In this document: piece after piece, positions 7,418 through 16,146 of the stretch
Layout of the letters: each line of letters opens with the position of its first letter
Position numbering within the stretch: position 1 is the first letter of the stretch
From: Verrucomicrobiota bacterium
Lineage (GTDB): Bacteria > Verrucomicrobiota > Verrucomicrobiia > Limisphaerales > CAIMTB01
Reading direction: 5' to 3'
Assembly: GCA_963205105.1 (NCBI GenBank)
Contig: CAUJJW010000004.1
Coordinates: 1-35,899, forward strand
DNA: 35,899 nt
The notes under the pieces: model-generated
What the model saw: only the letters and a program-made list of their open reading frames with translations
Told to the model about the DNA's origin: nothing
Databases searched by the model: none
Made by a program: the position numbers and the translations under genes

Positions 7418-8875
7418 ATGCAGGCCTATCCACTTTTCATCGGCGGCGAATGGGTCGACGCCGCCTCGCGCCAGACCTTCACCACGCAGAACCCCGCCGA
7501 CACCCGGGAAACCGTCGCCACCTACGCCTCCGCCGGCCCCGCCGAAGTGCGGCAGGCCTTCGATGCCGCCGCCGCCGCGTTCCCCGCCTGGTCCGCCCAA
7601 ACCTCCGTCGCTCGCGGTCGCATCCTCAGCCAGGCCTCCCAGATCCTCGCCACCCGCAAGGCGGCCCTCGCCCAACTCCTGACCCGCGAAGAAGGAAAAA
7701 CCCTGGCCGAAGCCACCGGCGAAGTGCAGCGGGCGATCGATATCTTCCGGTTCTACGGCGGGCTCAGTTACACCCTCGGCGGTCAAACGCTTCCCCACGA
7801 TCTGCCCGGGAATTTTCTCTACACCCGCCGCGATCCGCTCGGGGTCGTGGCTCTGATCACACCCTGGAATTTCCCCGTCGCCATCCCGGTCTGGAAGACC
7901 GCCCCAGCCCTCCTCTGCGGCAACACGGTGGTGCTCAAACCCGCCAGCGCCACCCCCGCGCTAGCCCTCGAAGTGGCCAAGGCCCTCGCGGAAGCCGGCC
8001 TGCCCAAAGGCGTCCTCAACGTCGTGACCGGCCCAGGCAAGGCCTTCGGCGATGAGGTCGTCACCCACCGCTCCGTCGCCGCCGTCAGTTTCACCGGCTC
8101 CCATTCCGTCGGCACCCAGCTCTACACCGGCCTCGCCCCCCGCATGGTCCGTGCCCAGATGGAAATGGGCGGCAAGAACCCCACCATTGTGCTCGCCGAC
8201 GCCGATCTCGATCTCGCCGCCCGCCTGGTGGCCATTGCCGGGTTTGGACTCACCGGCCAGGCCTGCACCGCCACCAGCCGCGTCATCGTCGAACGCAGCG
8301 TTCTCGATGCCTTCACCGAAAAGCTCGTCGCCAAGGCCAAGGCCATCCAGGTCGGCAACGGCCTGAAGGAAGGCATCACCATGGGCCCCGCCGTCAGCGA
8401 GTCCCAACTCAAGACCAACCTCCAGTACATCGACATCGCCACCGGCGAAGGCGCCACCCTGGTGACCGGCGGCAAACGCCTCACCCAAGGCGATCACGCC
8501 CATGGCTGGTTCATGGAACCCGCCATCCTCACCGGGGTGAAGCCCGGGTCCCGACTCGCCTGCGAAGAGGTCTTTGGCCCTGTCGTCGGCATCATCGCCG
8601 TCGACGACTTCGAGCAGGCGATCACGGTGGCCAATGAGGTCGAGTTCGGCCTGAGCGCCAGCCTGGTCACCCGGGACTTCGGCCGGGCCATGCGGTACGT
8701 CGACCGCATCCAGGCGGGGGTGGTGAAGGTGAACCAGATCAGCACCGGCCTCGCCCTCCAGGCGCCCTTCGGCGGGGTCAAGGGCAGCAGCACCGACAGC
8801 TTCCGGGAACAGGGCCTCGCCGCCCTGGATTTCTACACCCGCAGCCGGACCGTCTACCTCGATTACTCGGCCTGA
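7418..8875 (+). CDS. NAD(P)-dependent aldehyde dehydrogenase (KGSADH/YcbD-like)
   Basis: 485 aa, standard ALDH length. ATG 7418 gives MQAYPLFIGGEWVDA, the usual N-terminus; a TTG ten codons earlier is less likely. Visible motifs: NPADTRETV, TPWNFPVAIPVWK (cofactor binding), SFTGSHSVGTQLY, MEMGGKNPTIVLAD with the general-base Glu near residue 249, and GQACTATSR with the catalytic Cys near 283. The C-terminus FGGVKGSSTDSFREQG..ALDFYTRSRTVYLDY resembles alpha-ketoglutarate-semialdehyde dehydrogenases of the YcbD type from sugar-acid pathways, although subfamily assignment by eye is uncertain. It is followed 56 bp later by pheA, with no pathway link evident. Confidence 0.87.
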   Translation: MQAYPLFIGGEWVDAASRQTFTTQNPADTRETVATYASAGPAEVRQAFDAAAAAFPAWSAQTSVARGRILSQASQILATRKAALAQLLTREEGKTLAEATGEVQRAIDIFRFYGGLSYTLGGQTLPHDLPGNFLYTRRDPLGVVALITPWNFPVAIPVWKTAPALLCGNTVVLKPASATPALALEVAKALAEAGLPKGVLNVVTGPGKAFGDEVVTHRSVAAVSFTGSHSVGTQLYTGLAPRMVRAQMEMGGKNPTIVLADADLDLAARLVAIAGFGLTGQACTATSRVIVERSVLDAFTEKLVAKAKAIQVGNGLKEGITMGPAVSESQLKTNLQYIDIATGEGATLVTGGKRLTQGDHAHGWFMEPAILTGVKPGSRLACEEVFGPVVGIIAVDDFEQAITVANEVEFGLSASLVTRDFGRAMRYVDRIQAGVVKVNQISTGLALQAPFGGVKGSSTDSFREQGLAALDFYTRSRTVYLDYSA

Positions 8876-8931
8876 GCCGCGTTCATTCACGTCCCGACCA
8901 CGTTCATTCCAGAATTCCAGAATTGCCTCCC

Positions 8932-9993
8932 ATGACCCTCGCGGAACTGCGCCAGGCCATCGACCTTTGCGACGAGCAGATCGTCCAGCTTCTCAACGAA
9001 CGGACGCGTCACGTCCTGGAAATCGGCGAACTCAAGCGTGCCGCCGGACAGGAAATCTACGTGCCCAACCGCGAGCGCGCCGTGCTCCAGCGGGTCTGCA
9101 AACTCAACTCCGGACCGATCACCAACGATTCGCTCCGCCACATCTACCGCGAGGTCATGTCCAGCGCCCTGGCCCTGGAGAAGCCGATGACCATCGCCTA
9201 CTTCGGCCCCGAGGCGACCTTCACCCACCAGGCCGCCATCCGCCGCTTCGGGTCCAGCCTCCAATACGCCCCGATGAAAACCATCGGCGACGTCTTCACC
9301 GACGTGGCCAAGAACCGGGCGGACTACGGCGTCGTGCCGGTCGAGAACTCCACCGAAGGAGTGGTGAACCACACCCTCGACATGTTCATCGACAGCGAAC
9401 TGAAGATCGTCGCCCAGATCATCCTGCCCATCCAACACTGCCTCCTGAGCAAGGCCACCCGCCGGGATCAGGTGAAACGCCTGTACTCCCATCCCCAGGC
9501 CCTCGCCCAATGCCGACAGTGGGTTCAGATCCATCTGCCCACCGCCGAAATCATCGAGGCCTCCTCCACCACCCGCGCCGCCGAACTCGCCGCCCGCAAC
9601 CGCAACACCGGCGCCATCGCCAGTTCGCTCGCCGCCGATCGCTACGGCCTTCGCATTCTCGAAGCCGACATCCAGGACAATTCCACCAACGCCACCCGCT
9701 TTCTCGTTCTCGGCCGCCAGTGCGGTACCCCCACCGGCCGCGATCGCACCAGCTTCATCTTCAGCGTCGTCGACGAGGTCGGTTCCCTCCACCGCGCCCT
9801 CGCCCCGCTCTCGCGTCACAAGATCAACATGACGCGCATCGAATCGCGCCCCAGCAAACGCAAGGCCTGGGCCTACTTCTTCTTCGTCGACGTCAAAGGC
9901 CATTCCGAAGATCCCTCGGTCGCCCGCGCGCTCGAGGAACTTTCGAAGCATTGCAGCTTCGTGAAGATCCTCGGATCGTATCCCGACGCCTGA
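8932..9993 (+). CDS. pheA: Bifunctional chorismate mutase/prephenate dehydratase
   Basis: 353 aa P-protein of phenylalanine synthesis (chorismate to prephenate to phenylpyruvate). Residues 1-85 are an AroQ-type chorismate mutase (LAELRQAIDLCDEQIVQLLN, followed by RERAVLQRV). Residues about 87-265 are prephenate dehydratase (IAYFGPEATFTHQAAI, NSTEGVVNHTLDMF, SSTTRAAELAARN, and NATRFLVLGRQ). The C-terminus is an ACT domain with INMTRIESRPSKRKAW, whose ESRP motif is the phenylalanine-sensing loop, so feedback inhibition is expected. The ATG at 8932 is preferred over a TTG three codons upstream. The 56-bp gap before it has small repeats (GTTCATTC twice, AGAATTCCAGAATT) but no clear promoter. Confidence 0.96.
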   Translation: MTLAELRQAIDLCDEQIVQLLNERTRHVLEIGELKRAAGQEIYVPNRERAVLQRVCKLNSGPITNDSLRHIYREVMSSALALEKPMTIAYFGPEATFTHQAAIRRFGSSLQYAPMKTIGDVFTDVAKNRADYGVVPVENSTEGVVNHTLDMFIDSELKIVAQIILPIQHCLLSKATRRDQVKRLYSHPQALAQCRQWVQIHLPTAEIIEASSTTRAAELAARNRNTGAIASSLAADRYGLRILEADIQDNSTNATRFLVLGRQCGTPTGRDRTSFIFSVVDEVGSLHRALAPLSRHKINMTRIESRPSKRKAWAYFFFVDVKGHSEDPSVARALEELSKHCSFVKILGSYPDA

Positions 9994-10018
9994 AATCACA
10001 CCCCAATCTCCGCCTGCC

Positions 10019-10477
10019 ATGAACCTCCCACGCCTCGTCGCATGTATGACGGCAGCCCTCCTGTCCGGCGCCGGTTGCGCCACCCGACCCGTCGCGGATG
10101 CCTTTCAACCCGCCACCACGGAAGCTCTCGCGGCGTTCCAGGACACCGATCTGCGGCTGACCCGACTCGTCGTGGGCGGTGCCGCCGTCGATGCCTCCGC
10201 ATTTCCCATCAGCCTCCGCTTCCAGGACGGCGGCAAGATCGCCGGACGCTCCGCAGTGAACCGCTATTTCGGGAATTTCCAACTCGGCGACAACGGTGCG
10301 CTGACCTGGCCACCCGCGGGTCTGGGCATGACCCGCATGGCCGGCCCGGCGCCCGCGATGCAGCTGGAACAACAGTTTTCCCAGGCCATCACCGCCTCGT
10401 CCCAGCTCCTGACCTCGCCGAACGGAGCGCGCTTCCAGAACGCCGACGGCACCCAGGTCGTCGAGTTCCAGCGTTGA
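10019..10477 (+). CDS. META-domain lipoprotein (HslJ-like)
   Basis: 152 aa. The N-terminus MNLPRLVACMTAALLSGAGC is a probable lipoprotein signal, with Cys20 as the likely acylation site; the lipobox (GAGC) is imperfect because -3 is Gly rather than Leu. The remainder fits a META/HslJ domain: DTDLRLTRLVVGG, ISLRFQDGGKIAGRSAVN, a short RYFGNFQLG strand, then LGMTRMAGPAP. META domains occur in envelope stress proteins of unknown mechanism. It begins 25 bp after pheA and ends 21 bp before the membrane/spermidine-synthase gene, so it may share their transcript. Confidence 0.8.
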   Translation: MNLPRLVACMTAALLSGAGCATRPVADAFQPATTEALAAFQDTDLRLTRLVVGGAAVDASAFPISLRFQDGGKIAGRSAVNRYFGNFQLGDNGALTWPPAGLGMTRMAGPAPAMQLEQQFSQAITASSQLLTSPNGARFQNADGTQVVEFQR

Positions 10478-10498
10478 CCCGCTGAATCGCGCTTTCGC

Positions 10499-12775
10499 GT
10501 GCCCGTTCTTTTCGCGTTCACCCTCGCGCTCGGAGCCGGGCTGCTGTTCGCGGTCCAACCGCTCGCAGCCCGGGCTTCTCTACCCACCCTAGGCGGCACG
10601 CCCGCGGTCTGGAACACCTCGATGGTGTTTTTCCAAACCGTGGTCCTGGCCGGGTACGCCGCCGCCCACGGACTCGCCCGCCGTTGTTCCCCCAAAGTCC
10701 AGGGCGTGGCCTTCGTCGCCATCATCGCCCTTGGCTCGCTTTCCCTCCCGCCCGACCTAGCCACCACCGCGACGTCGCCCCCGGAACATCCGCTGCTCTG
10801 GCTGCTCGCGCGCCTCAGCGTCCAGGTCGCCCTGCCCGCCTTCGCCCTGGCCCTCGCCAGCCCACTGCTCCAGCGATGGTACGCCCGCGCCGCCGGGGAT
10901 CTGCATGAGCCCTACTTCCTCTACTCGGCCAGCAACGCCGGAAGCCTGGGAGCGCTGCTGGCCTATCCCCTGATCTTCGAACCCTGGTTCGACCTCGACC
11001 GGCAGGCGCACCTTTGGACAGGCACTTATGTCGCCTGGGGCCTCCTGATCTTGCTCACCGCCTGGATTCAGGCCCGCCGTCCCCCGGGCACGCCACCCGC
11101 CGCGGTTGTGCCCGCTGTCACAACCGCGGCGAATCGTCCGGGGGAACACACCCGGCCCGGGACCCGGGCCTGGCTCGTCTGGATCGGTCTGGGCGCCATC
11201 CCCGCCAGCCTGCTCCAGGGTTGTACGTTGTTCCTGACCACGGACGTCGCCAGCGTTCCGTTGCTCTGGATCGTTCCGCTCGCCCTCTACCTGACCACCT
11301 TCATCGTCGCCTTCGCCCGAAACGGACAGTGGATCATTCGCGCCGCCAACCGGGCCCTGCCCTTCCTCGCGACCGCACTCCTGTACGTGATCCTGTGCCG
11401 GGCCACCCAGCCCGTCGTGCTGCTGATGAGCCTCCACCTGGGATTCCTGTTCCTGGCGGGGGTGGTTTGCCACGGACGGCTCGTGGCGCTTCGCCCGCCC
11501 GCGGAGCATCTGACGGGCTTCTACCTCGCCCTCGCCGTGGGCGGCGTGCTTGGAAGTGCCTTCAATGCCCTGCTCGCCCCGCATCTGTTTCGAAGCGTCG
11601 CCGAATACCCGCTGGCCATCGCCCTGGCCTGCCTTGCCTTACCAGCCCGGGTGCGCGCATCGAAACGTCCGGGCCACGACCCGATCGCGCCAGCACCGCG
11701 CGCCGCATCCCCACCGGCCCACGCCACCGTCTGGCTGCGCGACATCGCCTGGGCCACGGTCATTGCGGTGCTCATGGCCGTCCTGGGAGTTTCGGTACCC
11801 TGGTTCGGCGCCGACTCACCCCGGCTGCGGGACGCCGTGGTCTTCGGGTTGCCGGCCATCGCCTGTTGCGCCTTGTTGGATCGGCCCCGCCGACTGGCGC
11901 TCGCCACGGGCGCGGCGTTTGGGGTGGGCCTGTGGCTTCAAGGGCTGTGGAGCCAGACCATCCATTCGGAACGCAATTTCTTTGGCGTGACCCGGGTGAC
12001 CCGGAATGCCGTCGCGGGTTCCCATCAGATCGTTCACGGCAACACCATCCACGGCCGGCAATTCCTGGACCCGGAACGACGGAACGAACCGCTCACCTAT
12101 TATCACCGTCATGGCCCGCTCGGCTCGGTTTTCGATGCCTTCGCCCGCATGCATGCGTCCACGGCCGAGGCGCCCCAGATCGGGGTGATCGGTCTGGGCG
12201 CCGGTTCCATGGCCGCCTACGGACGGCCCGGCGAGCGCTGGACCTTCTTCGAGATTGATCCCGCCGTCATCCGGGTCGCCACCGATCCGCGCTGGTTCAC
12301 CTTCCTTCAGCAAACCCAGGCCCAACCGGTCGAGATCGTGGAAGGGGACGCCCGGTTGCGGCTCCGGGAACGGCCGGATGCCGGTTATGATCTTCTGGTC
12401 CTGGATGCCTTCAGCTCCGACGCCATTCCGGTGCACCTGCTCACCCGCGAAGCCGTTGAGTTGTACCGGCGCAAACTTCGCCCCGGCGGCTGGCTGCTGG
12501 CCCATATCTCCAATCGTTATCTGAACCTGGAACCCGTCTTCGCCGCGCTGGCCCGGGACGCCGGCTGGATCTGTCGGTCGTCCGACGACAGCAACGACAA
12601 CGAAGCGCTGGGCAAGGAACCCTCCCATTGGGTGCTCATGGCGCAGCGGGAGGAGGACCTGGGTCCGTTGCGGCGGGGGATCACCTGGATTCCGGCGGCG
12701 GGCGGCGACAGCTTCACCCCGTGGACGGACCGGCGGGCCGGCATTCTGGAAGTGTTTGAATGGCGTTTCGATTGA
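10499..12775 (+). CDS. Fused multi-spanning membrane protein/spermidine synthase-like protein
   Basis: 758 aa from GTG 10499. The first ~480 residues hold many hydrophobic segments (e.g. LFAFTLALGAGLLFAVQPLA, then TSMVFFQTVVLAGYAAA). This is the membrane part of the 'fused MFS/spermidine synthase' family. The C-terminal ~220 residues are a class I SAM-fold domain like spermidine synthase: IGVIGLGAGSMAAYG (SAM-binding loop), FFEIDPAVIRVA, IVEGDARLRLRE, LLVLDAFSSDAIPVHLLT. No speD or polyamine gene is nearby. Members of this fused family generally lack proven aminopropyltransferase activity, so the substrate is open. A GTG start was taken because it lies just before the first membrane segment and no ATG is available. 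Confidence 0.85.
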   Translation: MPVLFAFTLALGAGLLFAVQPLAARASLPTLGGTPAVWNTSMVFFQTVVLAGYAAAHGLARRCSPKVQGVAFVAIIALGSLSLPPDLATTATSPPEHPLLWLLARLSVQVALPAFALALASPLLQRWYARAAGDLHEPYFLYSASNAGSLGALLAYPLIFEPWFDLDRQAHLWTGTYVAWGLLILLTAWIQARRPPGTPPAAVVPAVTTAANRPGEHTRPGTRAWLVWIGLGAIPASLLQGCTLFLTTDVASVPLLWIVPLALYLTTFIVAFARNGQWIIRAANRALPFLATALLYVILCRATQPVVLLMSLHLGFLFLAGVVCHGRLVALRPPAEHLTGFYLALAVGGVLGSAFNALLAPHLFRSVAEYPLAIALACLALPARVRASKRPGHDPIAPAPRAASPPAHATVWLRDIAWATVIAVLMAVLGVSVPWFGADSPRLRDAVVFGLPAIACCALLDRPRRLALATGAAFGVGLWLQGLWSQTIHSERNFFGVTRVTRNAVAGSHQIVHGNTIHGRQFLDPERRNEPLTYYHRHGPLGSVFDAFARMHASTAEAPQIGVIGLGAGSMAAYGRPGERWTFFEIDPAVIRVATDPRWFTFLQQTQAQPVEIVEGDARLRLRERPDAGYDLLVLDAFSSDAIPVHLLTREAVELYRRKLRPGGWLLAHISNRYLNLEPVFAALARDAGWICRSSDDSNDNEALGKEPSHWVLMAQREEDLGPLRRGITWIPAAGGDSFTPWTDRRAGILEVFEWRFD

Positions 12776-12800
12776 AAGGCCGTTCCGCATCTCCTAGTTT
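12772..12800 (+). promoter_or_regulatory. Putative livK promoter
   Basis: TTGAAA (12772-12777) overlaps the stop codon of the upstream gene and is followed after 17 bp by TAGTTT (12795-12800). The start codon of livK is at 12839, giving an expected leader of about 30 nt. The hexamer pair and spacing agree with the other candidate promoters of this window. Confidence 0.5.
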
Positions 12801-12838
12801 GCCGCTCCGTACGCGGCGAAGCCCGCCCCAATCCCATC

Positions 12839-13981
12839 ATGAAACTGATCTTTTCCCGGTGGGCCGGCGCCACCCTGGCCGCACTGGCCCTGCTCCTCGC
12901 CGGCTGTGGCCCTGCCACGGACACCAACGTCATCAAAATCGGGGAATACGCCTCCCTGACCGGCAAGGAAGCCACGTTCGGGCAGTCGTCCCACAACGGC
13001 ACCGAGCTGGCCATCGATGAACTCAACGCCGCGGGCGGTCTGCTGGGCAAAACCCTCCAGCTCATCACCGAGGACAACCAGTCCAAGGCCGGCGAATCCC
13101 AAACCGTCGTCAACAAGCTCATCGCCCGCGATGGAGTCGTCGCCGTGCTCGGCGAGGTCGCTTCTTCCCGTTCCCTCGAAGCCGCACCCGTCTGTCAGAA
13201 CGCCAAGATCCCCATGATCTCGCCGTCGTCCACCAATCCGGACGTCACCAAGACCGGCGACTACATCTTCCGCGTCTGTTTCATCGACCCGTTCCAGGGC
13301 ACGGTCATGGCGGATTTCGCCAAAAAGACCCTGAAGGTGCAGAACGTCGCCATCTTCACCGACGTGAAGAGCGACTACAGCAAGGGGCTGGCGAAGTTCT
13401 TCAAGGAACGCCACCTCGCCAATGGCGGGAAGGTCGGAGCCGAGTTCGACTTCAACGGCGGCGACACCGACTTCAAGGCCCAGCTCACCGCCATCAAGGC
13501 CACCCAACCCGAGGCGGTCTTCGTTCCCGGCTACTACACCGACGTCGCCCTGATCTGCATCCAGGCCAAACAACTCGGGCTCAATGTCCCCTTGTTCGGC
13601 GGCGACGGCTGGGAATCGGACAAGCTGGTGGAGATCGGCCGCGACGCGGTTGAAGGCCAGCACTTCTCCACCCATTACCACCCCGACGTCGGGACCCCGA
13701 AGAGCCGTCAGTTCGTGGACGCCTACAAGAAGCGCTACAACGCCGCTCCCGACGCCATGGCCGCCCTGGGTTATGACTCGGTCATGATTCTCGCCGACGC
13801 CATCCGCCGGGCCAATGCGGCAGAACCCGCCAAAATCCGCGATGCACTGGCGGCCTCCAAGAGTTTCGATGCGGTGACGGGAATGATCACGATGGACGCG
13901 AACCGCGACGCCTCGAAGGCGGCGGTGATCCTCAAAGTCGAAGGTGGGAAGTTCAAGTACCTGGAAACCGTGGCTCCGTGA
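12839..13981 (+). CDS. livK: Branched-chain amino-acid-type ABC transporter, substrate-binding lipoprotein
   Basis: 380 aa. The signal sequence MKLIFSRWAGATLAALAL ends in a good lipobox, LLAGC (Cys23), so the protein is anchored outside the cytoplasmic membrane. The mature protein is a type I periplasmic-binding (Peripla_BP_6) domain: IKIGEYASLTGKEATFGQ, GTELAIDELNAAGGLLGK, VVAVLGEVASSRSLEAAP, MISPSSTNPDVTKTGDYI. It should deliver its ligand to the LivHM channel encoded next. Ligand identity (branched-chain amino acids, urea, amides or others) cannot be read by eye. A structured repeat separates it from livH, while the remaining transporter genes abut. Confidence 0.92.
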   Translation: MKLIFSRWAGATLAALALLLAGCGPATDTNVIKIGEYASLTGKEATFGQSSHNGTELAIDELNAAGGLLGKTLQLITEDNQSKAGESQTVVNKLIARDGVVAVLGEVASSRSLEAAPVCQNAKIPMISPSSTNPDVTKTGDYIFRVCFIDPFQGTVMADFAKKTLKVQNVAIFTDVKSDYSKGLAKFFKERHLANGGKVGAEFDFNGGDTDFKAQLTAIKATQPEAVFVPGYYTDVALICIQAKQLGLNVPLFGGDGWESDKLVEIGRDAVEGQHFSTHYHPDVGTPKSRQFVDAYKKRYNAAPDAMAALGYDSVMILADAIRRANAAEPAKIRDALAASKSFDAVTGMITMDANRDASKAAVILKVEGGKFKYLETVAP

Positions 13982-13989
13982 ATGGCTCA

Positions 13990-14242
13990 CCATGAACCTT
14001 CCATGCTAGCCGTCGCGAGGGTTGAAACGGGCTCCCTCACCCCAGCCCTCTCCCGTTGGGAGAGGGTGTCGCGTATCCCCCGCCGCAACACGCCAACACC
14101 CCATCCGTGCGAGCCGTCGCGGCTCGTTCCCACGCAGGTTAGGCACAACCCTTCGAAACCCGCGGTGCGGTTTCCCCTTCTCCCTCCGGGAGAAGGCCGG
14201 GATGAGGGCCGCCCGCTCCACTCCTCGCGACCCGGTTCATGG
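13990..14242. repeat. 253-bp inverted-repeat element, copy 1 (REPIN/MITE-like)
   Basis: The element is bounded by CCATGAACC (13990-13998) and its inverse GGTTCATGG (14234-14242). It contains two strong hairpins: CCCTCTCCC-gtt-GGGAGAGGG (14046-14066) and CCTTCTCCC-tcc-GGGAGAAGG (14176-14196). The two hairpin units, with their CCCTCACCCC/GGGATGAGGG flanks, are in opposite orientation, so the whole element is an imperfect palindrome. A second copy in the same orientation is at 24104-24357. It fills almost the whole livK-livH gap and encodes no plausible protein. Confidence 0.85.
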
Positions 14243-14261
14243 CCCATGACCCCGTCCCTGC

Positions 14262-15173
14262 ATGAGTGAGTTCCTGCAGCAACTGCTCAACGGACTTTCC
14301 CTGGGGGCCATCTACGCCCTGATCGCGCTGGGTTACACCATGGTGTATGGCGTGCTGCGCTTCATCAATTTCGCCCACGGCGATGTCTTCATGCTCGGCG
14401 CCTTCGCTGGCTATTTCCTCGCCCCCAAGGTCGCCCAGGTGTTCCCACCCGGATCCATCGCCGGCGCCCTCGTCGTGCTCGTCACCGTCATGGCCATTTG
14501 TGCCGGCATCGGCGCCTCCATCGAATACCTCGCCTACCGCCCCCTCCGACGCCGACCGAAGCTCACGGTACTGATCACCGCCATCGGGGTCTCGCTCTTC
14601 ATCGAATTCACCTGCCAGCACCGGCTGGTGTTCGGCGCCTCGCCACGCACCTTCCCCGAGTTGCTGGCCAACAAGACCCTGCACCTCGGCGGACTCACCT
14701 TGAACACCAACCAACTGGTGGTCATCGCCCTCACCGCCCTGCTTCTGGGCGGACTTTCGTTCGTGGTGCAACGCACCAAGGTCGGCACCGCCATGCGCGC
14801 CGTCGCCTTCAACGAGCAGGCCGCCGCACTGATGGGCGTGAACATCAACCGCATCATCACCTTCACCTTCGCGCTCGGCTCCGCCCTGGCCGGCGCCGGC
14901 GGCATCTTGTTCGCCATGACCTACACCAAGATCGAACCGCTCATGGGCGTTCAAACCGGCCTCAAAGCCTTCGTCGCCGCGGTCGTCGGTGGTATCGGCA
15001 ATCTGCCCGGCGCCGCTCTCGGCGGACTCGTCCTCGGGGTGGTCGAAACTCTCGCCGGTGGCGTCCAAGGTCTTTCCAACTACCGCGACGGCATCGCCTT
15101 CGCCGCGCTCATCCTCATCCTCCTCTTCCGCCCCGCCGGCCTGCTCGGTCGGGCCCAAATCGAAAAGGTCTGA
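14262..15173 (+). CDS. livH: Branched-chain amino-acid-type ABC transporter permease LivH
   Basis: 303 aa membrane permease of the LivH type with about eight hydrophobic segments. Diagnostic stretches: LLNGLSLGAIYALIALGYTM, FINFAHGDVFMLGAFAGY, RTKVGTAMRAVAFNEQAAAL, and GIGNLPGAALGGLVLG. The EAA-like loop region contacts the LivG/LivF ATPases. ATG 14262 lies 20 bp after the end of the repeat element. The stop overlaps the livM start by one base (TGATG), indicating translational coupling. Confidence 0.94.
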   Translation: MSEFLQQLLNGLSLGAIYALIALGYTMVYGVLRFINFAHGDVFMLGAFAGYFLAPKVAQVFPPGSIAGALVVLVTVMAICAGIGASIEYLAYRPLRRRPKLTVLITAIGVSLFIEFTCQHRLVFGASPRTFPELLANKTLHLGGLTLNTNQLVVIALTALLLGGLSFVVQRTKVGTAMRAVAFNEQAAALMGVNINRIITFTFALGSALAGAGGILFAMTYTKIEPLMGVQTGLKAFVAAVVGGIGNLPGAALGGLVLGVVETLAGGVQGLSNYRDGIAFAALILILLFRPAGLLGRAQIEKV

Positions 15174-16117
15174 TGCCGACGATCCTGCAATCCGGTGCGA
15201 AACGCTGGCTCCTGGTCGCCCTGCTCGTCATCGCCGTCGCCCAGGCCGCCAGCGGCTGGCTGAACCGGTATTACCTCGGTGTCTCCATCGACATCGCCAT
15301 CAACATCGTCCTCGCCGTCAGCCTCAACCTCATCAACGGCCACACCGGCCAGTTCAGCCTCGGTCACTGCGGGTTCATGGCCGTCGGCGGCTACGTCTCC
15401 GCCATGCTCACCATTGCGGCCAGTCGCGCCGGACTCCCGCCAGCCCTCATCCCGGGCATCTTCGCCTTGTCCCTGGTGGCCGGCGGCGTTCTCGCTGCCC
15501 TCGCCGGCGTCGCCGTCGGCATCCCGTCCTTTCGGCTCCGCGGCGATTACCTCGCCATCGTCACCCTGGGTTTCGGCGAAATCATTCGCGTCTTTTTCCA
15601 GACCTTCGAACCCGCCGGCGCCGCCAGCGGCCTCAAGGGCATCCCCAATCACACCACCTTCCTCTGGGCCTGGAGTCTCGCCGCCATCACCGTCTACGTC
15701 GTCGCGTCCCTGGTGAATTCCACCTACGGCCGGGGCTTCCTCGCCGTGCACGACGACGAAATCGCCGCGGGAGCCATGGGAGTGAACCCCATGCGCTACA
15801 AACTCACCGCCTTTTCCATCGGCGCCTTCTTTGCCGGGATCGCCGGCGGTCTCTACGCACATCACAAGGTCTTCCTCAGCCCCACCGGCTTCGACTTCAT
15901 GCGCAGCATCGAGATCGTCGTCATGGTCATTCTCGGCGGCATGGGCCGCACCGCGGGAGTCGTCATCGCCGCCATCCTCCTGACCATCCTTCCCGAGGTG
16001 CTCCGGGGTTTTGCCGATTACCGCATGATCCTCTATTCGCTGCTGATCATCGCGCTGATGATCGCCCGCCCTCAGGGCCTCTTCACCTTCGTCGGACCGC
16101 GCAAAGCCAAAGCCTGA
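15173..16117 (+). CDS. livM: Branched-chain amino-acid-type ABC transporter permease LivM
   Basis: 314 aa second permease subunit. Conserved LivM features: NIVLAVSLNLINGHTGQFSL, GHCGFMAVGGYVSAML, IPSFRLRGDYLAIVTLGFGE, GLYAHHKVFLSPTGFDF, and VILGGMGRTAGVVIAA. It pairs with LivH to form the membrane channel. The ATG shares its first base with the livH stop. The following livG begins 29 bp downstream. Confidence 0.94.
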   Translation: MPTILQSGAKRWLLVALLVIAVAQAASGWLNRYYLGVSIDIAINIVLAVSLNLINGHTGQFSLGHCGFMAVGGYVSAMLTIAASRAGLPPALIPGIFALSLVAGGVLAALAGVAVGIPSFRLRGDYLAIVTLGFGEIIRVFFQTFEPAGAASGLKGIPNHTTFLWAWSLAAITVYVVASLVNSTYGRGFLAVHDDEIAAGAMGVNPMRYKLTAFSIGAFFAGIAGGLYAHHKVFLSPTGFDFMRSIEIVVMVILGGMGRTAGVVIAAILLTILPEVLRGFADYRMILYSLLIIALMIARPQGLFTFVGPRKAKA

Positions 16118-16146
16118 AGACCCGAAGCCCACCCACCCACCGCCCC

